Below are positions 1-7,726 of a stretch of DNA of 52,831 bases, in pieces. The position numbers and the translations under genes were made by a program. A model generated the notes under the pieces. The model was not told the origin of the DNA, made no database searches, and worked only from the letters and a program-made list of their open reading frames with translations. Position 1 is the stretch's first letter; each line of letters opens with the position of its first letter. This DNA is from Armatimonadota bacterium (GTDB taxonomy: Bacteria; Cloacimonadota; Cloacimonadia; Cloacimonadales; TCS61), in assembly GCA_013203665.1 (NCBI GenBank), contig JABMPU010000012.1, forward strand, positions 1-52,831, given 5' to 3'.

Positions 1-40
1 CTACTTCGAAGATTTCCTCAGAAAGCCAGCCTTTTTTCAT
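1..40 (-). CDS. Possible 5' end of a gene cut by the window edge
   Basis: An ATG on the minus strand (38-40) opens a frame that stays open to the window edge: 13 complete codons reading MKKGWLSEEIFEV. It starts 13 bases after the mtaB stop, and AAAGG lies about 10 bases before the ATG, inside the gap. This fits the next gene of an mtaB operon. Thirteen residues are too few to name a family. Confidence 0.35.
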   Translation of the reverse strand, partial: MKKGWLSEEIFEV

Positions 41-53
41 TTTGCAGAAACCT

Positions 54-1376
54 TTATTTTTCTTTTCTGTTAACAAGGTTTACTTCTATTCCTTTGTATT
101 TCTTTCCTATGGGAAAAAAATGGAAAAATTTTTCTGAAAGGTCTTCGTTTTTATTCTTCAAATATACTCTTACATAATGATCTGAAAGTGCTGTCCAGAA
201 TCCTTTTGTTTGTGTTTCAATTACACCTTTAATAGGAACATTCTTCTTCAGGATAAAATCCAGGTAATTCTGCAATTTTTTTTCTGATAATTCCAAAAGT
301 TTTCTGCTTCTTTCTTTGATGATTTTCCCATGAACCTGCTCTTTCATTTTTGCTGCTTTGGTTCCGGGTCTTTGGGAATATGAAAACACATGAAGATATG
401 TGAAATCCAATCCTGAGAGGTATTCATAAGTTCTTAAGAAAAGTTTATCTGATTCTCCGGGAAGTCCTGCGATTACGTCTATTCCAATTGCTGAATTTGG
501 TAAAAGTTTGTGTATTTTTTTGATAAGTTTTTTGAAATCATTTGTAGTATAATCTCGTCCCATTTTTTTAAGAAGTTCATCGCATCCAACCTGCAAGGGA
601 ATATGAAAATGAGGACACAATTTTTTGCTATCTTCTAAAAAAACTAACAAATCATTTGTAAAAAGTTGTGGTTCAATAGAGCTTAACCGAATCAATTCTA
701 CACCTTCGATTGCTTCAATATCATATAATAAATGGGAAAGAAAATATTTTTCATTCTTATTTTCTCTGCCATAAAGTCCAAGATTAATGCCTACTAAAAC
801 AAACTCTTTGTAGCCATTTCTTACTAGTTTTTCTATTTGATTTAGAACATTTTCTTTTTTTCTACTTCGGGAATGACCGCGTGCAAAAGGAACTGCACAA
901 TAAGCACAATAATAATCACAGCCATCCTGAACTTTTATGAAAGCTCTTGTTTTATCGTTCATTGAGGAATAAGAAAGTTCTTCAAATTCAGAAGCTTCTG
1001 AAATATTCTTGAAATAATTAGCATCAACACGGTTGATGCACTCCAAAATTTTTCCCTTATTATTATTATCGATTATCAGATCGATATTTCCTAATTCCCT
1101 GATTTGCTGATAATTTCTTTGAGAATAACATCCGGTTACAATAACCTGTATATCAGGATTTTTTTCTTTCTCTTTGAGAGCTTTGCGGATTGCATTTCTA
1201 CTTTTATAGTCTGTACGATTAGTTACAGTACAAGTATTGATGATATAAACATCTGATGGTTCTGAATAATCTACAACTTGCAAACCTGCTTGGATAAAAT
1301 CATCTAAAATACAGGTTGTTTCATATTGGTTAACTTTACAACCGAAAGTTATTGCTGCTATTTTTTTTTTTAACAC
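54..1376 (-). CDS. mtaB: tRNA t6A37 methylthiotransferase MtaB
   Basis: Radical-SAM methylthiotransferase that converts t6A37 to ms2t6A37 in ANN-decoding tRNAs. The N-terminal UPF0004 domain shows GCKVNQYE near residue 12, NTCTVTN and GCYSQ, whose cysteines bind the auxiliary 4Fe-4S cluster. The radical-SAM motif is C153-x3-C157-x2-C160 (CDYYCAYC), and a TRAM-like tail follows. The length of 440 aa is normal, and GCKVNQYE favours MtaB over MiaB or RimO. The only usable start is GTG at 1374-1376, because an in-frame stop lies at 1392-1394. That GTG sits inside a repeat, and no clear Shine-Dalgarno site precedes it. It lies 90 bases downstream of aspS on the same strand. Confidence 0.93.
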   Translation of the reverse strand: MLKKKIAAITFGCKVNQYETTCILDDFIQAGLQVVDYSEPSDVYIINTCTVTNRTDYKSRNAIRKALKEKEKNPDIQVIVTGCYSQRNYQQIRELGNIDLIIDNNNKGKILECINRVDANYFKNISEASEFEELSYSSMNDKTRAFIKVQDGCDYYCAYCAVPFARGHSRSRKKENVLNQIEKLVRNGYKEFVLVGINLGLYGRENKNEKYFLSHLLYDIEAIEGVELIRLSSIEPQLFTNDLLVFLEDSKKLCPHFHIPLQVGCDELLKKMGRDYTTNDFKKLIKKIHKLLPNSAIGIDVIAGLPGESDKLFLRTYEYLSGLDFTYLHVFSYSQRPGTKAAKMKEQVHGKIIKERSRKLLELSEKKLQNYLDFILKKNVPIKGVIETQTKGFWTALSDHYVRVYLKNKNEDLSEKFFHFFPIGKKYKGIEVNLVNRKEK

Positions 1377-1396
1377 AAAGACACCAAGACACTAAG
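1374..1396. repeat. CACRAAG-type interspersed repeat at the mtaB start
   Basis: A run of near 9-base units (CACAAAGAC, ACCAAGACA, CTAAG) of the family also seen at 1515-1543, 33846-33868 and 36842-36880. On the minus strand it contains the GTG used as the mtaB start. Confidence 0.7.
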
Positions 1397-1421
1397 TTTT
1401 CTTTTAACCATTTCAGTTTCA

Positions 1422-1441
1422 GTAAATCGTCCCCGATTTAC
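1422..1441. repeat. Small palindrome between aspS and mtaB
   Basis: Perfect 8-base arms (GTAAATCG and CGATTTAC) surround a 4-base loop. It lies after the aspS stop, but no T-run follows on the minus strand. An interspersed palindrome is therefore more likely than an intrinsic terminator. Confidence 0.5.
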
Positions 1442-1466
1442 AAAACTCCTGCAAATCAACTTTATC

Positions 1467-3314
1467 TTAGTCCTCGACTACTATGATTCTTCTTCCTGCT
1501 ATTACATCTTCTTTTTCTTCGTGCCTTTGTGCCTTCGTGGTTACTGCAATCCCCAGCTCATCTAATTGTTCTTGCGAAACCAGCGAAGGTGATTCGCTCA
1601 TCAAATCTGCTGCTTGAAGTGTTTTGGGAAATGCTATCACATCGCGTATGGATTCTGCTTTTGCCATTATCATTACAATTCTATCGATTCCGGGAGCGAT
1701 ACCTCCATGAGGAGGAGTACCATATTTTAGAGCATTGAGGAAAAAACCGAATTTATTATTTAACTCTTCTTCTGTGAAACCCAGAACATCAAATATTTTT
1801 TTCTGCACATCCAACCTGTGACAACGGATACTACCGGAAGAGAGCTCAACTCCATTACAAACCAGGTCGTAAAGCTGACCGATAATTTTTCCGTAATCCT
1901 CTTCATTCTGGAAATATTTGAGATGTTCCTCTTTGGGCAAGGTGAACATATGATGAGCAGTTTCCCACTTTTGTTTTTCATCATCATATTCAAATAAAGG
2001 AAAGTCGGTTATCCAGACAAAGTTAAATTCATCTTCATCATAAAGTTTCAGTTCTCTGCCAAAATGATTACGGATTTCAGCTAAAATTTTAAAAACCATC
2101 TTATTTGAATCTGCTGCAAACAGAATCAAATCCCCATCTTCCGCTCCTGTAGCTATCAGGATGTCTTTAATATCTCTACTAGTTAGGAATTTTGAGATTC
2201 CTGCTGTTAGATTTCCCGCCTCAACCTTGCAGAAAGCCAAGCCCTTTCCACCCAAGTGTTTGGCAATATCTGTAAGTCCGTCGATCTGTTTACGTGAATA
2301 GCCGGCACATCCTGGAGCAACAAGGCAGCGTACACTTCCACCAGCTTCCAATGCATCTGAGAAAACTTTGAATTCCAAATCTCTAATGACTTTCGAAAGA
2401 TCGATCAATTCCATGCCAAAACGCATATCAGGTTTATCGATGCCAAATCTTTCCATAGCTTCATTATGAGAAAGCCTGGGAAAAGGAATCTTAAGTTTAA
2501 TGTTCAATGTTTTCCGGAAAATGTAAATGAACATTTCTTCAATCACTTGGAATATCTCATCCTGGCTTGCAAAGCTCATTTCCAGGTCAAGCTGTGTAAA
2601 TTCCGGTTGCCTGTCTGCTCGCAGGTCTTCATCACGAAAACAACGAGCTATCTGGAAATACCTGTCAAATCCGGCAATCATCAAAAGCTGTTTATAAATT
2701 TGAGGAGATTGCGGAAGGGCAAAGAAATTACCCTTAAAAATTCTACTTGGAACCAGGTAATCCCGTGCTCCTTCCGGTGTGCTTTTCATCAACATTGGTG
2801 TTTCTATCTCAAAGAAATTTTTTCTTGTGAGAAACTCACGAATGGCAAATACAACTTCATGACGTAGAAGAATAATTTTCTTTATTTTTTCCCGTCGCAA
2901 ATCCAGATAACGATATTTTAGCCGTAAATTTTCTTCAGCCAAAATATTCTCATTTATTTGAACAGGAAGTGGTTCGGAATCATTCAGCAAAAGTAATTCC
3001 TGGGCTTCGATTTCAATTTCACCGGTTTTTATATTTTTGTTTATATTGGATTCGCTTCTTGCTTTCACAATCCCGGATATTCCAATCACATATTCATTTC
3101 TCAATTTACCAGCTTTTTTATGAACTCCCTCATTTTCAGGATGGAACACGATTTGGATAATCCCGGAAACATCACGCAAATCTACGAAAATCAGTCCACC
3201 CAGGTCACGCCTGCGATGAACCCAGCCCATTAAAGTTACTTTTTCTTCAACATTGCTGATATTCAGGTCCTCTGCAAAATGAGTTCTTCTTTTTTCCCCT
3301 ATGAAATCCAACAT
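1467..3314 (-). CDS. aspS: Aspartyl-tRNA synthetase, bacterial type
   Basis: Class IIb synthetase that charges tRNA-Asp (and tRNA-Asn if the enzyme is non-discriminating). The N-terminal OB fold (about residues 15-105) contains [11 protein letters not shown]. Motif 2 begins [14 protein letters not shown] at residue 226, a bacterial GAD insert follows at about 290-410, and motif 3 is [15 protein letters not shown] start with AAGGA upstream. At 615 aa it is about 25 residues longer than the usual 590. The extra tail from about residue 591 reads TTKAQRHEE, which is a translated interspersed repeat, followed by 15 more residues. The catalytic core is intact, so the enzyme is expected to work. Confidence 0.97.
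   Translation of the reverse strand: MLDFIGEKRRTHFAEDLNISNVEEKVTLMGWVHRRRDLGGLIFVDLRDVSGIIQIVFHPENEGVHKKAGKLRNEYVIGISGIVKARSESNINKNIKTGEIEIEAQELLLLNDSEPLPVQINENILAEENLRLKYRYLDLRREKIKKIILLRHEVVFAIREFLTRKNFFEIETPMLMKSTPEGARDYLVPSRIFKGNFFALPQSPQIYKQLLMIAGFDRYFQIARCFRDEDLRADRQPEFTQLDLEMSFASQDEIFQVIEEMFIYIFRKTLNIKLKIPFPRLSHNEAMERFGIDKPDMRFGMELIDLSKVIRDLEFKVFSDALEAGGSVRCLVAPGCAGYSRKQIDGLTDIAKHLGGKGLAFCKVEAGNLTAGISKFLTSRDIKDILIATGAEDGDLILFAADSNKMVFKILAEIRNHFGRELKLYDEDEFNFVWITDFPLFEYDDEKQKWETAHHMFTLPKEEHLKYFQNEEDYGKIIGQLYDLVCNGVELSSGSIRCHRLDVQKKIFDVLGFTEEELNNKFGFFLNALKYGTPPHGGIAPGIDRIVMIMAKAESIRDVIAFPKTLQAADLMSESPSLVSQEQLDELGIAVTTKAQRHEEKEDVIAGRRIIVVED
1515..1543. repeat. CACGAAG-type repeat inside the aspS 3' end
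   Basis: On the minus strand this is a run of CACGAAGG, CACAAAGG and CACGAAG units. It is read in frame as TTKAQRHEE at the point where AspRS proteins normally end. Confidence 0.75.
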
Positions 3315-3408
3315 TTTATTTTCCTTCTTATTTTATTAGAAATGCGAGATTTAATATTGTTGCAATTTTGTCAAATGTTTGGTTTTGGTTGTTTTAGTTT
3401 CTGAATTA

Positions 3409-3490
3409 GATTCCCGCTTTCGCGGGAATGACAGTCTGGCATTTCTGGTTACAAAGCCCCAGCTTTGTAACCTGCACCATTCCCAAGCTA
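3409..3490. repeat. Cluster of three palindromic repeats (A, B, C)
   Basis: Repeat A at 3409-3433 has arms ATTCCCGC and GCGGGAAT. Repeat B at 3441-3470 contains ACAAAGC and GCTTTGT. Repeat C starts at 3478 with CATTCCCAAGCT. Copies of B, C and A recur at 5180-5276, on the other side of the next gene. C continues into that gene and supplies its stop codon (3488-3490). Confidence 0.8.
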
Positions 3491-5164
3491 GGGCTTGTGT
3501 TTTGGTGGGAAAATTTTCAAACCAGAATTATCTATCAACACTTTTCTACCGTCATGTAAAATCAATTCTTTTGATAAAGGTTGTATTAATTTTTTCGGTT
3601 CATTTTTTTCTTTTACCTTTATCCATTTATCGTTTTCAAACATAAAAACTTCAAAATTCTGCCTTCTCAGCATAAATAATTTATCAAATTCCCAAAAATA
3701 TTTTTGTTTGAAACTAAATTCAAAATCTGGCGTAATATCTTTAAAAATATGACTATCCATATCATAATCAAAAATAAAATATTCTTCATCATGTCCGAAT
3801 TTAACAAAGAAAAAATACATATGTTTTTCTATTTCAAGATAAAAAGTAGTATTCACAGTATGACCAAATCTAATTTTATCAGTTCCTTCAATGTTCAATA
3901 TAGAATAATTATCTAAGTTCAAAATACTCAATCCTTTATTTGTTATTAATATTACTTCATTTTTGTTTTGAGCTAAAGGATAATGATATTCAATAATCTC
4001 ATCTAAGTAATTCTGTTTTGTACTGATATAATCATTATCATCATGGAAAACAAGTTGATTTTCATATGTAAAGTTAGTCTTACTGTCATAATTGGTAAAA
4101 TTCAATGAAAATATTTTATTTGTTTCTATTGAATCAAGCTTTACAAGCATATCATCAATAAGTTTTTCGTTATATTCTAAATAGTATTCCTTATACTCTT
4201 TGAAGTCATCAGGATTCGAAATTGTATATCGATAGTATTTTTTATAATTTTCTAAATGATCTCTTGGAAATGACATGGACGAATGGGAAAAGATATTTAT
4301 ATTGGGAAATCCATTAATTAATCGATCAACCATATCAGACAATTCAGAATATTCATATATTTCCCAAACCTTTTTAAGTTTGTCATATTCAACTACGTAG
4401 CCAAATTTTTTGTTTCCTCTAACATCTAGCCATAAAAAATTCGGAGTTAATATTGTATTAAAAATATAAATTTTATCAGTACTTTCGCATTCAACTAATT
4501 CATCATGAAACACAGTCCACTTTGCAGATGTATTATTATAGGATAATAAAGAACCAGAACCACTATTGGAAATAATCCAAATATTTTCTTTATCAATAAT
4601 AATAGGTGTATAGCTATAAATTCTATCATTTATTAATTCTATATATTTCTGTGTCCAATTTACAAATTCTTTATTATTATTATCAAAACTATAAAGACCA
4701 TTACTAGTTGAAATCCAAACTGTATTATATTCTTTATCATATTTCATATTTATACTAGAAAAAGGTCTTACAAAATTAGATTCGTTTTCAATTTCTAACT
4801 TCCTGATAAATGAATTTATATTCATGTCAAAAATACTGATACCATCCTGTTGTATAGCTACCCATAATTCATTATTAATTTGAATTACTGATCGAATCGA
4901 ACCTTTAAGTTTACCATAAAAAGGATAAGGATAAACCGTTAATGAATCTTGATTGTATTTCCCAATTCCACCATTCAAAGCGAAATAAATATTATCCTTA
5001 TAACTAAAAGCAGAAATAAAGTCATAAGCTGTAGTATTGGGAAGCCAGATAATATCATCTAATTTTTGAACTTGAGGAGAGAAATTTTTAATATTCTCTG
5101 AATTCTCTGCAATCAATATTAGAAAAAAGAATTGTAATATCAAAATAATCAAAATTTTTCTCAT
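3488..5164 (-). CDS. Secreted protein of unknown function, propeller-like repeats
   Basis: A 558-aa protein with a clear N-terminal signal peptide (basic MRK, then about 16 hydrophobic residues, cleavage near AEN). The middle has segments like NTVWISTSNGLYSFD and ELWVAIQQDGISIFD. These resemble the regulator-propeller blades found in secreted or sensor proteins of related phyla, but no histidine kinase or sorting domain follows. ATG start with GGAGAT about 8 bases upstream. The coding DNA is more AT-rich than its neighbours, and repeat copies B and C flank the gene in direct orientation. The last residues (PPKHKP) and the stop come from repeat C, so the original 3' end may have been replaced. 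The function is unknown. Confidence 0.75.
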   Translation of the reverse strand: MRKILIILILQFFFLILIAENSENIKNFSPQVQKLDDIIWLPNTTAYDFISAFSYKDNIYFALNGGIGKYNQDSLTVYPYPFYGKLKGSIRSVIQINNELWVAIQQDGISIFDMNINSFIRKLEIENESNFVRPFSSINMKYDKEYNTVWISTSNGLYSFDNNNKEFVNWTQKYIELINDRIYSYTPIIIDKENIWIISNSGSGSLLSYNNTSAKWTVFHDELVECESTDKIYIFNTILTPNFLWLDVRGNKKFGYVVEYDKLKKVWEIYEYSELSDMVDRLINGFPNINIFSHSSMSFPRDHLENYKKYYRYTISNPDDFKEYKEYYLEYNEKLIDDMLVKLDSIETNKIFSLNFTNYDSKTNFTYENQLVFHDDNDYISTKQNYLDEIIEYHYPLAQNKNEVILITNKGLSILNLDNYSILNIEGTDKIRFGHTVNTTFYLEIEKHMYFFFVKFGHDEEYFIFDYDMDSHIFKDITPDFEFSFKQKYFWEFDKLFMLRRQNFEVFMFENDKWIKVKEKNEPKKLIQPLSKELILHDGRKVLIDNSGLKIFPPKHKP

Positions 5165-5179
5165 AAAACATCTCCAAAT

Positions 5180-5276
5180 ATTTCTGGTTACAAAGCCCCA
5201 GCTTTGTAAACAATAACATTCCCAAGCTGAAGCTTGGGAACGAGAAGAGTGGATTCCCGCTTTCGCGGGAATGACA
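5180..5276. repeat. Second cluster of repeats B, C and A
   Basis: Repeat B at 5180-5209 matches 3441-3470 almost exactly. Repeat C at 5217-5245 has arms CCCAAGCT and AGCTTGGG. Repeat A at 5252-5276 is identical to 3409-3433. The order differs from the left cluster (A-B-C there, B-C-A here). Confidence 0.8.
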
Positions 5277-5298
5277 AAGTCACTAAAGTAACAAAGGT

Positions 5299-6858
5299 TT
5301 ACAAATCTAACTCAATTTCGTGATTATCTTCTTTTGCTGTAGCTGCTTTTTTGAAAGTGATATTTTCTACAGGAGGTAAATTCGGTAATTTATCTTCTAA
5401 AAGGTCTTCGACTGTTATTATCTGCAGCTTCTCAAATTTTCTGCCGAAATTTTGTTCTAAATAATATCCTTCCTTCTTTGCAGCTTGTTTCATTCCATCT
5501 GTAACCTGCCCCGCAAAACAAACAAAAAGCCCCATCACTGCTTCTCTATCTTTAATTGTTTGAATGAAATGATTTACCTGTTGCAGACTGGCATTACCGC
5601 TTTTAACTTCAATTAGAACAAATTCTTTCTTCCAGGGCATATCGAGGGTTAAATATCCGTCAAATCCAGTTTGGTTCTTCTTTTCATTTAGAACACCATG
5701 AAGCATAACTTCAATGATCCATTCTTCAAACTTCAAACGACCTTTCCTGGTTGCAGTTGCAAGTTCTCTGGCAGAAGCAATATCCCGCGGGAAACCAAAT
5801 ATTTCGAATGTTTTACGAACACCAATTCCATAAGCATCCATCAATCTTTTTGTGATGAGCTTCACTGCCAGATGGGAAATATCCACTCCAACCCATTTCC
5901 TTTTTAACTTTTGTGCTACAGATATTGCTGTGCCGCAACCACAGAAGAAATCCGCAACTACATCTCCCTTATTAGAACTGGCTTCTATTATCCTTTCTAA
6001 AAGCGCTTCTGGTTTTTGGGTTGGGTAGCCAAGTCGTTCTTTGGAATGAGGTCCAGTTGAAATCTGACCAATATCTGTCCATAGATTATCAACTGATGGA
6101 CCAGAATTAATATCAAAATATTTTTTATATCTTGGATATCTTAAATGAGATTCCTCCCTTATTTCACCTGATTTTCTTAATTCTTCTAATCTTTTTTCTG
6201 ATACTGTTTTTAAAGGAACCCACATAAATCTTCCCTTAGCATCTATTTTATCATAACGTTTTAATGCGCCTTCCGAAAAAGCTCTTAACATTTTATTGAA
6301 TGTATAATTATGGCTTTTTGAATATAATAAAATACTATCAGTGCTTATGGGAAATTTTTTTGATGTTGATTTGCTACTTCCGGTGTTAAATGTTCGTTTC
6401 CAATATATTTCGTCTTTAAAATTTTTTTCATTAAATATCAAATCACAAACAATTTTCAGATAATGACTCATCGTAGAATCGCAATGCAGATAGAAGCTGC
6501 CTGTATCTTTTAATAACTTGTGCATATACCAGATGCGGATGCTCATGGTGGCAAGATAAGAAATTGCACTTTTGGAAATATTAATTTTATCGAGAGCATT
6601 TAGAAATTCATACAGATCCATATCGATGTCCTGTATTTCACGCAGAGTATCGAGGTAGCTAACATTGCTCCATGTATCTGCAAAAGCCTGCTTTTGTGCT
6701 TTTGTATCTTCCATGTCGATGCTTTCATAAAGAACATTATAATTGCGTTTGCTGTTAAAGGGTGGATCAATGTAAATGAGGTCAATGAATCCGTTTGGAT
6801 TTTGTTTGAGCAGGTCTTTCATTATTTCCAGGTTGTCACCGAAAAATAGTTTATTCAT
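5299..6858 (-). CDS. DNA methyltransferase fused to a PD-(D/E)XK nuclease-like domain
   Basis: A beta-class amino-methyltransferase (N6-adenine or N4-cytosine) of 519 aa. The catalytic motif IV, DPPF, is at residues 31-34. A variable target-recognition region follows, then YPTQKP (motif X-like) and the SAM-binding motif I FFCGCGT at 304-310. The C-terminal third carries D400, then E417-V-K419 (VLIEVKSG), a D-x16-ExK pattern typical of Mrr-like PD-(D/E)XK nucleases. The protein could therefore both modify and cut, as in type IIG/IIL enzymes. The start was set at 6858, where AGGAG precedes ATG. The 27 residues in frame upstream are translated repeat A (VIPAKAGI) and are probably not expressed. 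No separate restriction gene is nearby. Confidence 0.82.
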   Translation of the reverse strand: MNKLFFGDNLEIMKDLLKQNPNGFIDLIYIDPPFNSKRNYNVLYESIDMEDTKAQKQAFADTWSNVSYLDTLREIQDIDMDLYEFLNALDKINISKSAISYLATMSIRIWYMHKLLKDTGSFYLHCDSTMSHYLKIVCDLIFNEKNFKDEIYWKRTFNTGSSKSTSKKFPISTDSILLYSKSHNYTFNKMLRAFSEGALKRYDKIDAKGRFMWVPLKTVSEKRLEELRKSGEIREESHLRYPRYKKYFDINSGPSVDNLWTDIGQISTGPHSKERLGYPTQKPEALLERIIEASSNKGDVVADFFCGCGTAISVAQKLKRKWVGVDISHLAVKLITKRLMDAYGIGVRKTFEIFGFPRDIASARELATATRKGRLKFEEWIIEVMLHGVLNEKKNQTGFDGYLTLDMPWKKEFVLIEVKSGNASLQQVNHFIQTIKDREAVMGLFVCFAGQVTDGMKQAAKKEGYYLEQNFGRKFEKLQIITVEDLLEDKLPNLPPVENITFKKAATAKEDNHEIELDL

Positions 6859-6879
6859 AATTTGCTCCTGATATCTATA

Positions 6880-6938
6880 GATTCCCGCTTTCGCGGGAAT
6901 GACAAAATCAAGTGAATGACAAAGTCGCGGGAATGACA
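6880..6938. repeat. Repeat A with a second partial copy
   Basis: A full repeat A at 6880-6904 is followed by a partial copy at about 6924-6938 (GTCGCGGGAATGACA). Both lie just upstream of the methyltransferase start, so its 5' leader is largely repeat. Confidence 0.75.
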
Positions 6939-6986
6939 ACTATCAGCAGGTTCATTCCTGAAGATTGAACCACAATATTTCAAGTC

Positions 6987-7601
6987 TTACTCAGTCTGTT
7001 TCTCTTTCTTATCTCCGCGGGTGAACTGGATTCTTATGTCACGAAATATTATCCGGCAGGAATTGTTAGAAGAAGAAATCTTAGGAAAGAAAATGAATCC
7101 GGATTTTTTGGCACCTGGCAATATCTCACCAAAACGGAAAGAATAAGTAATCAAGTTTCTCTGTGCTTCACGCCACTCTTCCAGGATATTTTTCTGATCT
7201 TCCAGAAGCGAACGAAACGCATTAGAATCATCCTCGATGTTTTTTATAACCAGGTATTCCAATTGTTTTGGCAACAACATCTTTTCGATAAATTCCAAAT
7301 CCACAGTATCAAACTGATTTTCGTCTTCATCCAGAAGTGAAATATCCATTGGAGTAATCTTTATTTTTTCTTGGGTTTTATTGCTGATAGAAATATGAAA
7401 AGTTGTGAAGTAATCTGTAAGATTCTGCGGTTCTTTTACCCAATATTCATTGGCTGCGGCAAAAACAAAATCGTCGTTTTTAATAATGCCGTAACCTTCT
7501 GAAATGATAATACCTTTTTCTTTTACAGGTAGATATTTGATGGTACAAGATATAAAAGAAATCGTAATCAGCAATAATAGAACGATTTTTAAAGATTTCA
7601 T
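6987..7601 (-). CDS. Predicted lipoprotein of unknown function
   Basis: A 204-aa protein with an N-terminal signal and lipobox (ISFISC, Cys near residue 20), so it is probably membrane-anchored after lipidation. The body has alternating polar and hydrophobic stretches and no motif I recognise. ATG start with GGAAG 5-6 bases upstream. It follows gyrA on the same strand after 125 bases that contain two palindromes, so it may be a separate unit. Lipoprotein status is well supported; the role is unknown. Confidence 0.75.
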   Translation of the reverse strand: MKSLKIVLLLLITISFISCTIKYLPVKEKGIIISEGYGIIKNDDFVFAAANEYWVKEPQNLTDYFTTFHISISNKTQEKIKITPMDISLLDEDENQFDTVDLEFIEKMLLPKQLEYLVIKNIEDDSNAFRSLLEDQKNILEEWREAQRNLITYSFRFGEILPGAKKSGFIFFPKISSSNNSCRIIFRDIRIQFTRGDKKEKQTE

Positions 7602-7624
7602 TTTTCTTCCTTTATTAAATTTAT

Positions 7625-7646
7625 GGGACGATAAAAAAATCGTCCC
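7625..7646. repeat. Palindrome GGGACGAT-A6-ATCGTCCC
   Basis: Perfect 8-base arms around an A6 loop, in the gyrA/lipoprotein gap. There is no T-run after the stem on the minus strand, so an interspersed repeat is more likely than a terminator, though it could slow transcription after gyrA. Confidence 0.55.
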
Positions 7647-7687
7647 ACATTTCTGAATTTAGAAAAGTTCTGTCAAATTAAATTACA

Positions 7688-7709
7688 TTACCAATCAGGT
7701 AATTGGTAA
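7688..7709. repeat. Palindrome TTACCAAT-N6-ATTGGTAA
   Basis: A short inverted repeat just after the gyrA stop codon. A similar CCAACT/AGTTGG element lies at 25948-25963, upstream of the PorU-like gene. Confidence 0.5.
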
Positions 7710-7726
7710 CGAGCAAATGTATATTT

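Noticed and set aside
1422..1441. Intrinsic terminator after aspS
   Set aside because: The stem is good but no T-run follows on the minus strand; it fits the interspersed palindromes seen elsewhere.
6859..6939. 27-residue N-terminal extension of the methyltransferase
   Set aside because: It is a translated palindromic repeat (VIPAKAGI); the downstream ATG has a good AGGAG and gives the natural N-terminus.
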